This document shows, piece by piece, positions 8,008 to 15,595 of a stretch of 42,532 nt of DNA. Location of the stretch: positions 1 through 42,532 of the forward strand of contig JANXXO010000040.1 in NCBI GenBank assembly GCA_025350565.1. Reading direction: 5' to 3'. The stretch comes from Acidimicrobiaceae bacterium (GTDB lineage: Bacteria; Actinomycetota; Acidimicrobiia; Acidimicrobiales; RAAP-2). The translations under genes were made by a program, and so were the position numbers. Position 1 is the first letter of the stretch, and each line of letters starts with the position of its first letter. Below the pieces are notes generated by a model. The model saw only the letters and a program-made list of their open reading frames with translations, ran no database searches and was not told the origin of the DNA.

Positions 8008-9201
8008 TCAACGGCCCCAACGCCTACGTGCGACGCTACGCGCGTAGGCGAAGGGCCCGTACAACATCCCGTTGAGATGATGGGCGTAGGTTTTTCGTGG
8101 ATAGGTCGAGTGCACGCTGGGCGAACGTTCGTCGCGGGGACGGGTCAAAAGTCGGATTCCTTTTGGCAGCCGGCGAAGCATTTTGACGACGTGACGGGGG
8201 TCGTGCACGACGAGCGCGCTAAACATCGCGGTGAGGCCGGTGCCGTACCCAAAGACTTGATCGAAAAACTCTCGTTCGGACTCTCGATGCTGATGACGCA
8301 CCACGGCGCGCGGTTCGAAGGCCAAGGTGCCGTCCGTGAGCACCTGCTTCATCAGCATCGCGAGGTCCTCTCCCCCGCGTGCGGGCGTACCCACTCCGAG
8401 GGTGACGTCGAAGCCCCCTTTGGCGTTGAACACGCTTCGGCGCAACGCCATATTGACGCCGGCGCCGAAGCGGCCCGTTCCGTAGGGAAAGAGTGGGTCG
8501 TCGGCCAACAGCCTCATGCTCATCAGTTCGGCGGTGAAGGATTGATTGAAGCCACCGAAAAACTCCTCGAACCAGAGTTGGGGGGTCGTGCGCAGCTCCA
8601 TGGGCAGCACTAGGCCCGAGACGCCGTCGACTTCTGGACTGTGCGCGAACCGGGTGCCAATGGCCAGCAGCCAGTCACTATCCGCTTCGGCGTCGTCGTC
8701 GGTGAAGGCCACGATCTCGCCCGTCGCGTGGGCGGCGCCGCAGTTGCGAGCCGAGGAGACCCCGCGCTGTGGTTCCCAGAACTGGCGTACCCGGTCGCCA
8801 TCGGAGAACGTCGGCAGCGGCGCTCGACCAGGGTCGGGTCGATTATCCACTACGACGATGTCGAATTTTGGATAGTTGAGCATCAACAGGTGTTCGACCG
8901 TGAGTTGCAACCGGTCAGGGTTTTGACAGATCGTCGGAACGACGACCGTGATGGTGGGCAACAGGTCAGCGTCAATGATGGCGAACGGTTCGACGTACAC
9001 CGATTCGAACTGGGCCGTGTGCTCTTTGATGTCGGCCACCGAGAGACCACCGTGCAGCGAGGTCATTTCCGTGATGCCAATCACCTGGCCCCTCCGAGCG
9101 ACTTCCACCCAGACGCGTTGGCCATCTCGCGCGCCCTTCAAGTCGATGTCGACGAGTTTGTCCAAGTCCGCCTCCACGATCGGAATGGGCGTCGCAATCA
9201 C
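8008..9201 (-). CDS. Glycosyltransferase family 2 with extra N-terminal domain
   Basis: 397 aa. The catalytic GT-A domain starts near residue 82 (PTITVVVPTICQNPDRL). It contains VVVDNRPD, RGVSSARNCG, the metal-binding FTDDDAEAD near residue 170, and GGEDLAMLM in the acceptor region. About 80 residues before it form a separate beta-rich region (VWVEVARRGQVIGI) of unknown role. The start is GTG 9201. The frame stays open 35 codons further to a TAA at 9307-9309, with arginine-rich sequence, but it holds no ATG, GTG or TTG. The gene follows the GT-B-like gene after a 159-base gap in the same direction. The sugar specificity is unknown. Confidence 0.85.
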   Translation of the reverse strand: MIATPIPIVEADLDKLVDIDLKGARDGQRVWVEVARRGQVIGITEMTSLHGGLSVADIKEHTAQFESVYVEPFAIIDADLLPTITVVVPTICQNPDRLQLTVEHLLMLNYPKFDIVVVDNRPDPGRAPLPTFSDGDRVRQFWEPQRGVSSARNCGAAHATGEIVAFTDDDAEADSDWLLAIGTRFAHSPEVDGVSGLVLPMELRTTPQLWFEEFFGGFNQSFTAELMSMRLLADDPLFPYGTGRFGAGVNMALRRSVFNAKGGFDVTLGVGTPARGGEDLAMLMKQVLTDGTLAFEPRAVVRHQHRESEREFFDQVFGYGTGLTAMFSALVVHDPRHVVKMLRRLPKGIRLLTRPRDERSPSVHSTYPRKTYAHHLNGMLYGPFAYARSVARRRWGR

Positions 9202-9360
9202 GGTGCCACCATCGCTGACGTGTTGCGGAGCACGTTGTCGCGCCAGTCGGCGCCGGAGATAGTGTCGCCAAGGGGCGCGGTCACATCGTGGTTCATAGGC
9301 CAGCCCTTATCATTCCACCCCTCTCACCACGTGGTCAGGAAGAGTGGATTCTCGAAACGT

Positions 9361-10476
9361 TCAACCTAGACGACGGGAGGGCGAAACGGGCACGGGTGGG
9401 AGAATGCGAAGCGGCGTCGTGCCAATCAAACGGTGGACGAGCTCGTTCCATGCGTCAGGCGGCGGGAAGTGGAGTTCGGAGAGTCGCAGCGCGTGCGACA
9501 GCGCCACGCGCACCGAGACCGGACGATTCAAATCGGCGAGCAACGCTCCGACGTACCCTTGGCCCACGTCAGGAAGATGCGTCGAGGCCAGCACCACGAT
9601 TGCCACGCCACACTCCACCGCGACGGAGAACGCCCGCGAATCAAACGCGGGGTCGGCGATTATGAGTGCCGACGACGATGCGCACAGCCGATTGAGATCG
9701 GACGACGAAATATCGGTGCCTACCAGCGAGACGAACTCGGAGTGATAACTCTCGGCGACCATGCGCTCGGGCATCTCACCCTTGAACCGCATCACCACTT
9801 GAAGGTTGTAACTTTCAATCCAAGCTTCAGGGATTGCGTCGAAGGCGGCCAACAACGTCGCGAGGGTCTCGTAGTTGTCCCTTTGGAGAAAAGCCGTGAT
9901 CTGATGAGTGGACGAGCGTTCGGACCGCCCCTGCAGGGACAGCGCCTTGTGGACTTCGACCTTTGGGCCGGAAGCGCCGAACATTGCGGCCAGCGCGTCA
10001 CTTTCACTCGCATTACCCACCAGGACAAGGTCAGCTTCAACCATGAAGTCAGCCAAGGCTCGAACCTTGGCGACATCGGTGCGCGGAAGACTCAAACACA
10101 TCACCATCGACGGTACGCCAGCCACTTTGGCCGCGGCGACGAACTGACGAATCCAGGCGTTGTCGAGACCGGGCCAAGCGATCGCGATGGCCGCGCGCGC
10201 ATCGGGCGTCAACCAGTCCCTGAAGGCTTGAGCCCGGAGTCGAACGCTGCTGGGCGCCTGGTGAGTCTCCACGTGACTGGCGGACATTGAATGGTGAGCC
10301 GCGGCCAAGGACTTCGATCGATGCAAACCGGCGTCAAAGTCGCTCGTCGAATCGACATCAATGCGCACGACGGAATTCGCCTCAGAAAATGAGGAAACAA
10401 TCTGCGAAGTGATGATTCCGGGAATCGTCAATGACGAACTCGGTCCCGCCACGACAATCGACGAACCTACCGCCAT
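9361..10476 (-). CDS. GT-B-like glycosyltransferase (divergent)
   Basis: 371 aa. The start is well fixed: ATG 10476 is preceded by GGGAGG with five bases between. The frame is open another 48 codons, but that stretch overlaps the end of the upstream GT2 gene. The N-terminal half alternates strand and helix like a GT-B Rossmann domain (SSIVVAGPSSSL, ADLVLVGNASESDAL). The C-terminal half has the donor-binding layout of GT4-type enzymes: ALIIADPAFDSRAFSVAVECGVAIVVL, then a terminal helix region. No canonical E-x7-E is clear, so this is a distant member. It sits 31 bases after a GT2 gene within the glycan run, which supports the call. Confidence 0.6.
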   Translation of the reverse strand: MAVGSSIVVAGPSSSLTIPGIITSQIVSSFSEANSVVRIDVDSTSDFDAGLHRSKSLAAAHHSMSASHVETHQAPSSVRLRAQAFRDWLTPDARAAIAIAWPGLDNAWIRQFVAAAKVAGVPSMVMCLSLPRTDVAKVRALADFMVEADLVLVGNASESDALAAMFGASGPKVEVHKALSLQGRSERSSTHQITAFLQRDNYETLATLLAAFDAIPEAWIESYNLQVVMRFKGEMPERMVAESYHSEFVSLVGTDISSSDLNRLCASSSALIIADPAFDSRAFSVAVECGVAIVVLASTHLPDVGQGYVGALLADLNRPVSVRVALSHALRLSELHFPPPDAWNELVHRLIGTTPLRILPPVPVSPSRRLG

Positions 10477-10507
10477 GAATCCTCCCAAAATCTCGTTGAA
10501 GTCACTG

Positions 10508-11266
10508 TTAGGGGACACGAATTCTCCCTCGCAATCTCTCGGTGACGATCGTTCGAAAGATGCGAAGTCCATCTTTGACTGCATGAAGGTTACTGGTGCC
10601 GTGAATTCGAACGGCCTCAAAGCAGGGAACTTCTGTGGTTCGTAAGCCCGCGCGTTGCGCTCGGATGCCGATCAACGTCTCGACTTCGAAGCCGTCGGTG
10701 TCGATGCCCAAGCGCGCAATGCAGTCCTTTCGAACCGCGATGTACCCGTAGGTGGCGTCGGTGTAGCGCGCCCCGAAGAGCACCCGTATCAGGAAGCAGA
10801 TGCCGCCGTCACCGAATCGTCGAAGGGCAGTGATATCCGCCGATCCGCCTCCGGGACCAAATCTCGTGCCTTTGACGTAGTCCGCCCCGTTGGCCAAGGC
10901 GTCGCGGAACCGAGGGATTTCGGCCCCGTCCATTGACCCGTCCGCATCCAGCGCGATGATGAAATCGCCCTTGCAGGCTTCGAATCCGGCTCGCATGGCC
11001 GCGCCCTTACCCGGGCGAAGCTCCTTAATAATACGGATTTCGGGATGCAAGACCTTGGCAATACGCAAGGTATCGTCATGGGAGCGGCCGTCCACCAGGA
11101 CAATTTCGTCCACCCAGTTGGGTATGGTATTCAGCACGTAGGGGAGGTTTCCGGCTTCGTTTAAGGTCGGAATCATGACCGAGACAGTCGGCCCACTGGG
11201 TGGTGAAAGACGATCAAAGTCGTCGTCAGCACCGGACATTGGTGCGTCAAGGTTGAGGGCAACCAC
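10508..11266 (-). CDS. Glycosyltransferase family 2, DPM1/polyprenyl-phosphate type
   Basis: 252 aa. It has the compact GT2 pattern of polyprenyl-phosphate glycosyltransferases: TVSVMIPTLNEAGNL, then EIVLVDGRSHDDT, RPGKGAAMRAG, and the DxD as IIALDADGSMD. There is no C-terminal membrane domain, only a basic tail (RLRGRIRVP). Such enzymes load a sugar onto a polyprenyl phosphate carrier at the inner membrane face, supplying donors for GT-C-type membrane transferases; a candidate lies at 4981-6798. The start is GTG 11266 with AGGAG eight bases upstream. The 225 bases upstream are AT-rich, so a new transcript may begin here. Confidence 0.88.
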   Translation of the reverse strand: MVALNLDAPMSGADDDFDRLSPPSGPTVSVMIPTLNEAGNLPYVLNTIPNWVDEIVLVDGRSHDDTLRIAKVLHPEIRIIKELRPGKGAAMRAGFEACKGDFIIALDADGSMDGAEIPRFRDALANGADYVKGTRFGPGGGSADITALRRFGDGGICFLIRVLFGARYTDATYGYIAVRKDCIARLGIDTDGFEVETLIGIRAQRAGLRTTEVPCFEAVRIHGTSNLHAVKDGLRIFRTIVTERLRGRIRVP

Positions 11267-11319
11267 TTCTATTCTCCTTCAGCCCTTGTGTCACAAAGAC
11301 TTGCAGTTAAGACTCAAAA

Positions 11320-11325
11320 TGTCAA
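11320..11325 (-). promoter_or_regulatory. Candidate -35 box (TTGACA) before the GT2 gene
   Basis: A perfect TTGACA on the minus strand, 54 bases before the GTG at 11266, within an AT-rich gap. No convincing -10 box follows at 16-18 bases, so this is only a candidate. Confidence 0.25.
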
Positions 11326-11461
11326 GGGCGGAAATGTTAAAATCAGTCGTCGCAGAGTAAATACTCCTCATTTTTCGTCATGAAAACGCAACGAACATTT
11401 CCGTCATGATGCTGAATAATTCCTCAATGTAGCGAGTGGGACGCGCTGAGCCCACCGTCAA

Positions 11462-11480
11462 GGGCGACGCAGCTTCGCCC
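11462..11480 (-). terminator. Hairpin after the GH16-like gene, possible terminator
   Basis: GGGCGA and TCGCCC form a perfect six-base stem with a seven-base loop, 12 bases after the stop of the GH16-like gene at 11492. There is no T-run after it, so it may be a weak or factor-dependent terminator, an mRNA-end stabiliser, or chance. Confidence 0.3.
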
Positions 11481-11491
11481 GCTTTCACCAA

Positions 11492-12796
11492 CTAATTGGC
11501 GCTGTATTCGGCCACCCAGTCGATTTGCATGGACGCAGGCGAACTCGGGCAGGCGAAGTTCGACGAACACCACGTCTGCTGTTGCAGGTCCAAGCGCATC
11601 GGCTGCTGAGGTACCTCTGAGGCGTTGTTGACCGTGCCCCATACCTTGCCGTCAACCGTGTACGTCACCGACGAGGGTGTCCACACGACGCCCCAGGTGT
11701 GCCACTGCGTCATGTCGATCTTGAGGTTGACCTGCACCTGACTCTTATTGGAACCCGACGCGGCCCAAATCGTCGTCGCTGATGTTGCGCTGGACACGCC
11801 ACTGGTCTCGTTGAAGTCAATCTCCGGCGGCCAACCGGTCGCGGGAAAGAGCAGTTCCACGTTGGTGGGACCCGCTCCGGTCACCCGCGAACGCACGTAA
11901 TAGGCGCCGTAGGTGCGAGTGACTGATTGACTCACACCGCCGGCTACCCATTCATTGTTATAGGCCGGGTCCTGCCAAGCGTTGAGCGACATGATGCCAT
12001 TGCCTTCGGTCACGTGCGCAGTGCCCCACTGCGCGCCGGGGTCGCCGCCGGGATTACCGGAGTAGGCATTCCACCCGCTCGACAAGGATGCGCCGGTGAA
12101 GTCATTGGAGTATGCGAGTGAGTATCCGGTCATGGCGTTCGCCGTTGGCGGTGCCATGCCCGACGGCTCACTGCTGCTCGCAACACCGACCGGGTACGCC
12201 GTAGATGGCGACGTGGTGGTGGGTGGAGGCGACGTCGTGGTGGGGGGCGACGTCGTGGTCGGTGGTGGCGACGTCGTCGTGGTGGGCCGCGAAGTGGTCG
12301 TGGTGGTTTTGGCCACGGTCGTGGTCGTCGTGCCGTTGGGGAATGTCGTGGTGGTCGTGCCGTTGGTAAGCGTCGTGGTGGTCGTGCCGTTGACGAACGT
12401 TGTCGTCGTCGTGCCGTTGGCCAGGGTCGTGGTGGTGGTGCCCTTCAGCAGCGTCGTGGTGGTGCTGCGCGGCGCGGTGGTTGTCGACCCGGGGTGTGGT
12501 GAGTGGTGCCTGATTCTGGTCAGTTGTGTCGCAAGTTCGTTCGCGAACCTCTTCGAGACGCCTGACCCGATTGACGACGTTCCCAGTTGCGAATCCACAC
12601 GTTGCACCGACGACAGCGCGTTATGTTGCGCGCCACTCGGGGAAGTGGGATTAATGGGTGCGGCCGTGTACGTAGAGGCGCCTACATCGGCGACGACAAA
12701 CGAAGCCAATACAATCGTCGCAACACTGAGGGCGAACAATTGTGTGAACCGCTGCGGTGCCCTACGCGCAACTGGTCGGCTTTCATTTGATTTCAT
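11492..12796 (-). CDS. Secreted GH16-like protein with Thr-rich repeat linker
   Basis: 434 aa. The basic N-terminus and hydrophobic stretch (FALSVATIVLASFVV) give a signal peptide or anchor. Residues about 95-200 are a low-complexity linker of NGTTTTT-type 9-residue repeats followed by PTTTTSPPP blocks, the kind of sequence that is often O-glycosylated in actinobacteria. The C-terminal 230 residues are a GH16-like domain with the catalytic motif PPEIDFNETSG (E-x-D-x-x-E) and terminal QIDWVAEYSAN. It is a paralogue of the protein at 1-1162 but ends right after the GH16 domain, with no OmpA-like part. The start at ATG 12796 is favoured over an ATG nine codons earlier because the basic signal-peptide head then comes first; no strong ribosome-binding site is seen. 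Confidence 0.85.
   Translation of the reverse strand: MKSNESRPVARRAPQRFTQLFALSVATIVLASFVVADVGASTYTAAPINPTSPSGAQHNALSSVQRVDSQLGTSSIGSGVSKRFANELATQLTRIRHHSPHPGSTTTAPRSTTTTLLKGTTTTTLANGTTTTTFVNGTTTTTLTNGTTTTTFPNGTTTTTVAKTTTTTSRPTTTTSPPPTTTSPPTTTSPPPTTTSPSTAYPVGVASSSEPSGMAPPTANAMTGYSLAYSNDFTGASLSSGWNAYSGNPGGDPGAQWGTAHVTEGNGIMSLNAWQDPAYNNEWVAGGVSQSVTRTYGAYYVRSRVTGAGPTNVELLFPATGWPPEIDFNETSGVSSATSATTIWAASGSNKSQVQVNLKIDMTQWHTWGVVWTPSSVTYTVDGKVWGTVNNASEVPQQPMRLDLQQQTWCSSNFACPSSPASMQIDWVAEYSAN
12198..12480. repeat. Low-complexity repeats coding for the Thr/Pro-rich linker
   Basis: On the coding (minus) strand this stretch is built of ACC/ACG threonine codons. About 12303-12450 holds five imperfect copies of a 27-base unit coding for NGTTTTTxx; about 12198-12300 codes for shorter PTTTTSPP-type units. 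It lies inside the GH16-like gene. Copy number could vary between strains and could be miscounted in assemblies. Confidence 0.8.
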
Positions 12797-13020
12797 CCAT
12801 ACAACTTTCCAAACCAGTATCAAGTGCGCGCCTACTCAAAAACAACTGCCCGCCAAATTCGGCAGACGCACATTCAATGCCGCGTTCGAAAGTGCCGACC
12901 ACTCCCTGATTACGCATTGACTCGCTGCGCTGCATCATAAATCAGGCCCCATTGCGCCCGCCGAGCCGAACCATAAAGTTTTTGTTACTTCGTAATTTTC
13001 GCGCAAGGAACCGAATTACC

Positions 13021-13980
13021 CTAAAATTTGAGGGTTTGGTGAGCGGCCCAGGCGTCGGAGACAATGGTCGCGAGCGCCGAACGAGTGGGATTCCAGCTCA
13101 GAAGCGAACGTGCCCGATCGTTGCTCGCGACGGCCGCCGCGGGGTCGCCCGGACGGCGTTGCACGTAACGAACTTCGAAATCGCGGCCCGTGACAAGTTT
13201 GACCATCTCGATGACTTCGCGGTTCGACGATCCCACGCCGGTGCCCAAATTCAAGGTGAGACCATCCGTGGATTCGAGCGCCTCGATGGCGAGGACGTGG
13301 GCGTCGGCGAGATCGCTGACGTGCACGTAATCGCGCACGCAGGTTCCGTCGGGCGTCGGATAGTCGTCGCCGAAGACTTCGAGGCAGTCTCGTTTGCCCA
13401 TCGCCGCATCGAAGGCAATAGGAATGAGATGGATTTCCGGGTTGTGGCGTTCGGGATGGGCCAAGGTGGCGCCAGCCGCGTTGAAATAGCGCAGTGACGC
13501 AGCCTTCAGTCGACCTTGCTTCACGAGCCACTCCAGCCCTTCTTCCACCATCCGCTTGGACTGGCCGTAGGGGCTGTGCGGCGAGGTGGTGCGTTGCTCG
13601 TCGATGGGCATGGCCACTTGATCGCCGTAAACCGCGCACGACGAAGAAAAGACGAATCGCTCCACGCCGGTCGTGACGAGGGCTTCTAGAAGACGGAAGG
13701 ATGACGCGACATTGTTGGAGAAGAACACCTCGGGAAACTTCATTGACTCGCCGGGTTCGATACGCGCGGCAAAATGCACGCAGGCATCAAAATGCCCCAG
13801 CGACCTGACCAGTTCAACGTCGCCGCAGTCGCCCACGACAAACGCTGCTCCCACGGGTGCATTCTGTGCGCGTCCCGACACCAGATTGTCGAGGCCGGTG
13901 ACGTCATGTCCCTGTGCAACGAGCAGCGCCGTCGTCGTTGATCCAATGAAACCGGCGGCCCCGGTCACCAGCACTCTCAC
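13021..13980 (-). CDS. galE: UDP-glucose 4-epimerase family protein
   Basis: 319-aa extended SDR close to GalE. It has TGAAGFIGS for NAD binding, HFAARIEPGESMKFP, SSSCAVYGD, the YGQSK catalytic pair, RYFNAAGA, and the typical TPDGTCVRDYVHVSDLADAH block. It interconverts UDP-glucose and UDP-galactose (or the N-acetyl forms) and so supplies nucleotide sugars. It is the first gene of the minus-strand glycan run, 224 bases before the GH16-like gene. Its start at ATG 13980 leaves the Rossmann strand at residue 2, as usual. GalE-type enzymes can have other UDP-sugar substrates. Confidence 0.9.
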   Translation of the reverse strand: MRVLVTGAAGFIGSTTTALLVAQGHDVTGLDNLVSGRAQNAPVGAAFVVGDCGDVELVRSLGHFDACVHFAARIEPGESMKFPEVFFSNNVASSFRLLEALVTTGVERFVFSSSCAVYGDQVAMPIDEQRTTSPHSPYGQSKRMVEEGLEWLVKQGRLKAASLRYFNAAGATLAHPERHNPEIHLIPIAFDAAMGKRDCLEVFGDDYPTPDGTCVRDYVHVSDLADAHVLAIEALESTDGLTLNLGTGVGSSNREVIEMVKLVTGRDFEVRYVQRRPGDPAAAVASNDRARSLLSWNPTRSALATIVSDAWAAHQTLKF

Positions 13981-14257
13981 GCGTCACACTTCCGTTGGCG
14001 AATCATCATCTGTCACTCCTTCAAAATTGAGCACAATCGAGTTGCGAGGATGAGTCTCGATGGCATCGCGGCTTTCCCGCGGTACCGCACAGTGGCACCG
14101 AGATTAGACCAGAAAAATGAAGCTGATCATCCTGCGAGATCAGGGCAGGTAAGTGAGCCGGGAGGCAAATTTTCGCGATTGTGCCGATCGCCAGCAGACT
14201 TGGTTGGTGCGCCGCACGAACGAACTCGCGAACTGTGTCGCCCGCGCCGCGGAATCA
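13981..14257. other. Intergenic region upstream of galE
   Basis: About 277 bases between the galE start and the 3' end of a small Cys/His gene. A short plus-strand frame (14153-14344) crosses into the small gene and looks like its shadow. No clear promoter pair, RNA gene or repeat is visible; the galE promoter should lie here. Confidence 0.5.
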
Positions 14258-14443
14258 TCAGGAAAGGACGTCGTCGTCACTGTGGACGAACCAGTGTTCA
14301 TCAGCGCTCAGCTCGCAATCCTGATCGTCGGAGCACACCGATGACCCATGGACATCGACGATCGCCGTACCGTGGCAGTGAAGAAGGTCGGCGTCGCACG
14401 AACTGCACTGGACTGGTGGGGCCTCGCGGAGTGGAAGTGACAT
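14258..14443 (-). CDS. Small Cys/His-rich protein, possible zinc binder
   Basis: 61 aa beginning MSLPLREAPP and containing CSSCDADLLHCHG, then VCSDDQDC and an HWFVH stretch. Two Cys-x2-Cys or Cys-x5-Cys pairs plus histidines suggest a small zinc ribbon. I recall similar short proteins with an LLHCHG core in actinobacteria, but cannot name a family. GAGG lies two bases before the ATG, a tight spacing. It is divergent from ku, with 145 bases between the start codons. The function is unknown. Confidence 0.55.
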   Translation of the reverse strand: MSLPLREAPPVQCSSCDADLLHCHGTAIVDVHGSSVCSDDQDCELSADEHWFVHSDDDVLS

Positions 14444-14460
14444 GACCTCAACCTAAAACG

Positions 14461-14476
14461 CGGGTGTAACAACCCG
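14461..14476. repeat. Short inverted repeat between the small gene and ku
   Basis: CGGGT and ACCCG, separated by six bases, lie in the divergent gap. A palindrome ATTTCGAAAT follows at 14502-14511. Either could be a regulator site controlling the divergent genes; both are short enough to be chance. Confidence 0.25.
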
Positions 14477-14588
14477 GAGGACCCTTGAAAATGAAGGGCA
14501 TATTTCGAAATTTTTGTGCCTCGTGGTCAGGGGATGATAAATTCTTTTTTTGTCGGTCTCACGAAATTCTCGTCGAGGAGATATTCAC

Positions 14589-15587
14589 ATGGCACGCTCC
14601 ACATGGTCAGGATTTTTAAGTTTCGGCTTGGTCAGCGTCCCCGTAGGTCTCTACAGCGCGACGTCCGACCAGACCATCCACTTCAATCAGTTACGCAAGA
14701 ACACCTCGCATCGCGTCCGCTACAAGAAGGTTGACGAAGACACGGGCGAAGAACTCTCCACCGAGGACATCGTGAACGGCTACCCCCTGGGCGGAGGCGA
14801 GTACGTCGTCGTCACGCGTGAGGAGATGGCCGAAGCCGCGCCGGGCAAGTCGGAACTCATCGAGATCCAAGATTTCGTGGATCTCGATGAGATTGACCCC
14901 ATCTTCTTTCGTCAGTCGTACTACCTTGCGCCCAAGGGCAAAGGTGCTGATCGGGCCTACGCGCTGTTGCTCCAAGCAATGCGCGAGACCAAAAAAGTCG
15001 GCATCGCCACCCTGGTCTTGCGCGACAAGGAGCACCTCGTCGCCGTTCGTCCAGCCGAGAAGGTCTTAATGCTCGAAACGATGTTCTTCGAGGACGAAAT
15101 CCGCAATCCCGAAGAAGAGCTCGATACGCTGCCCCCGGTCGGCGACGCCAACGCTCGAGAACTCTCAATAGCGAAGAAACTCGTTGACTCACTCACGGAC
15201 ACCTGGGACCCCAGCCGCTACAAGAACACCTACCGTCAGCGCGTTGAGGAACTCGTCGAACAAAAGCGTGCTGGCCACGCCGTCGTGCACGGCGCGGAAG
15301 ATCGTCCAAAGTCGAACGTCATTGATTTGATGTCCGCGTTGCAGGCGTCCATCGACCGGTCGTCGAAACGACCCACTCGCTCGGCGGCCAAGGCGACCGC
15401 GCCGTCGAAGAGCGCCAGTATCAAGGTCTCGGCGCATCGCGAGCGACAGGGCCTCGACGCCATGACCAAGGCTGACCTGATGGATCGCGCGAAGCGTCTG
15501 AAAATCGACGTCTCGTCGAAAATGACCAAGGACGAATTGGTTCGAGCGGTCAGTGAAGCCAAGGGCGCCAAAAAGAAATCAGGCTGA
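14589..15587 (+). CDS. ku: Ku, bacterial non-homologous end-joining DNA-end binder
   Basis: 332 aa. The Ku core opens with MARSTWSGFLSFGLVSVPVGLYSA-type sequence and has the expected FFRQSYYLAPK and later YKNTYRQRVEELVEQK segments. It forms a homodimeric ring on DNA ends and recruits LigD. After the core (about residue 255) a Lys/Ser/Thr-rich linker leads to a small C-terminal SAP- or Rho-N-like helical motif (MTKADLMDRAKRLKID), a known type of extension in actinobacterial Ku that adds DNA contacts. The start ATG 14589 has GAGGAG eight bases upstream; the frame is open from 14550 but the upstream part is not conserved sequence. The ligase gene starts nine bases after its stop. Confidence 0.95.
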   Translation: MARSTWSGFLSFGLVSVPVGLYSATSDQTIHFNQLRKNTSHRVRYKKVDEDTGEELSTEDIVNGYPLGGGEYVVVTREEMAEAAPGKSELIEIQDFVDLDEIDPIFFRQSYYLAPKGKGADRAYALLLQAMRETKKVGIATLVLRDKEHLVAVRPAEKVLMLETMFFEDEIRNPEEELDTLPPVGDANARELSIAKKLVDSLTDTWDPSRYKNTYRQRVEELVEQKRAGHAVVHGAEDRPKSNVIDLMSALQASIDRSSKRPTRSAAKATAPSKSASIKVSAHRERQGLDAMTKADLMDRAKRLKIDVSSKMTKDELVRAVSEAKGAKKKSG

Positions 15588-15595
15588 CCGGATTC

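Noticed and set aside
9202..9306. Possible N-terminal extension of the GT2 gene at 8008-9201
   Set aside because: The 35 upstream codons are open but contain no ATG, GTG or TTG before the stop at 9307-9309.
12198..12480. CRISPR-like repeated DNA
   Set aside because: The units are in frame, without unique spacers, and encode a Thr/Pro-rich linker of a secreted protein.
14153..14344. Plus-strand frame of 63 codons with a GTG start in the galE-ku gap
   Set aside because: It overlaps the opposite-strand Cys/His gene, which has a clear motif pattern; the plus-strand product has none.
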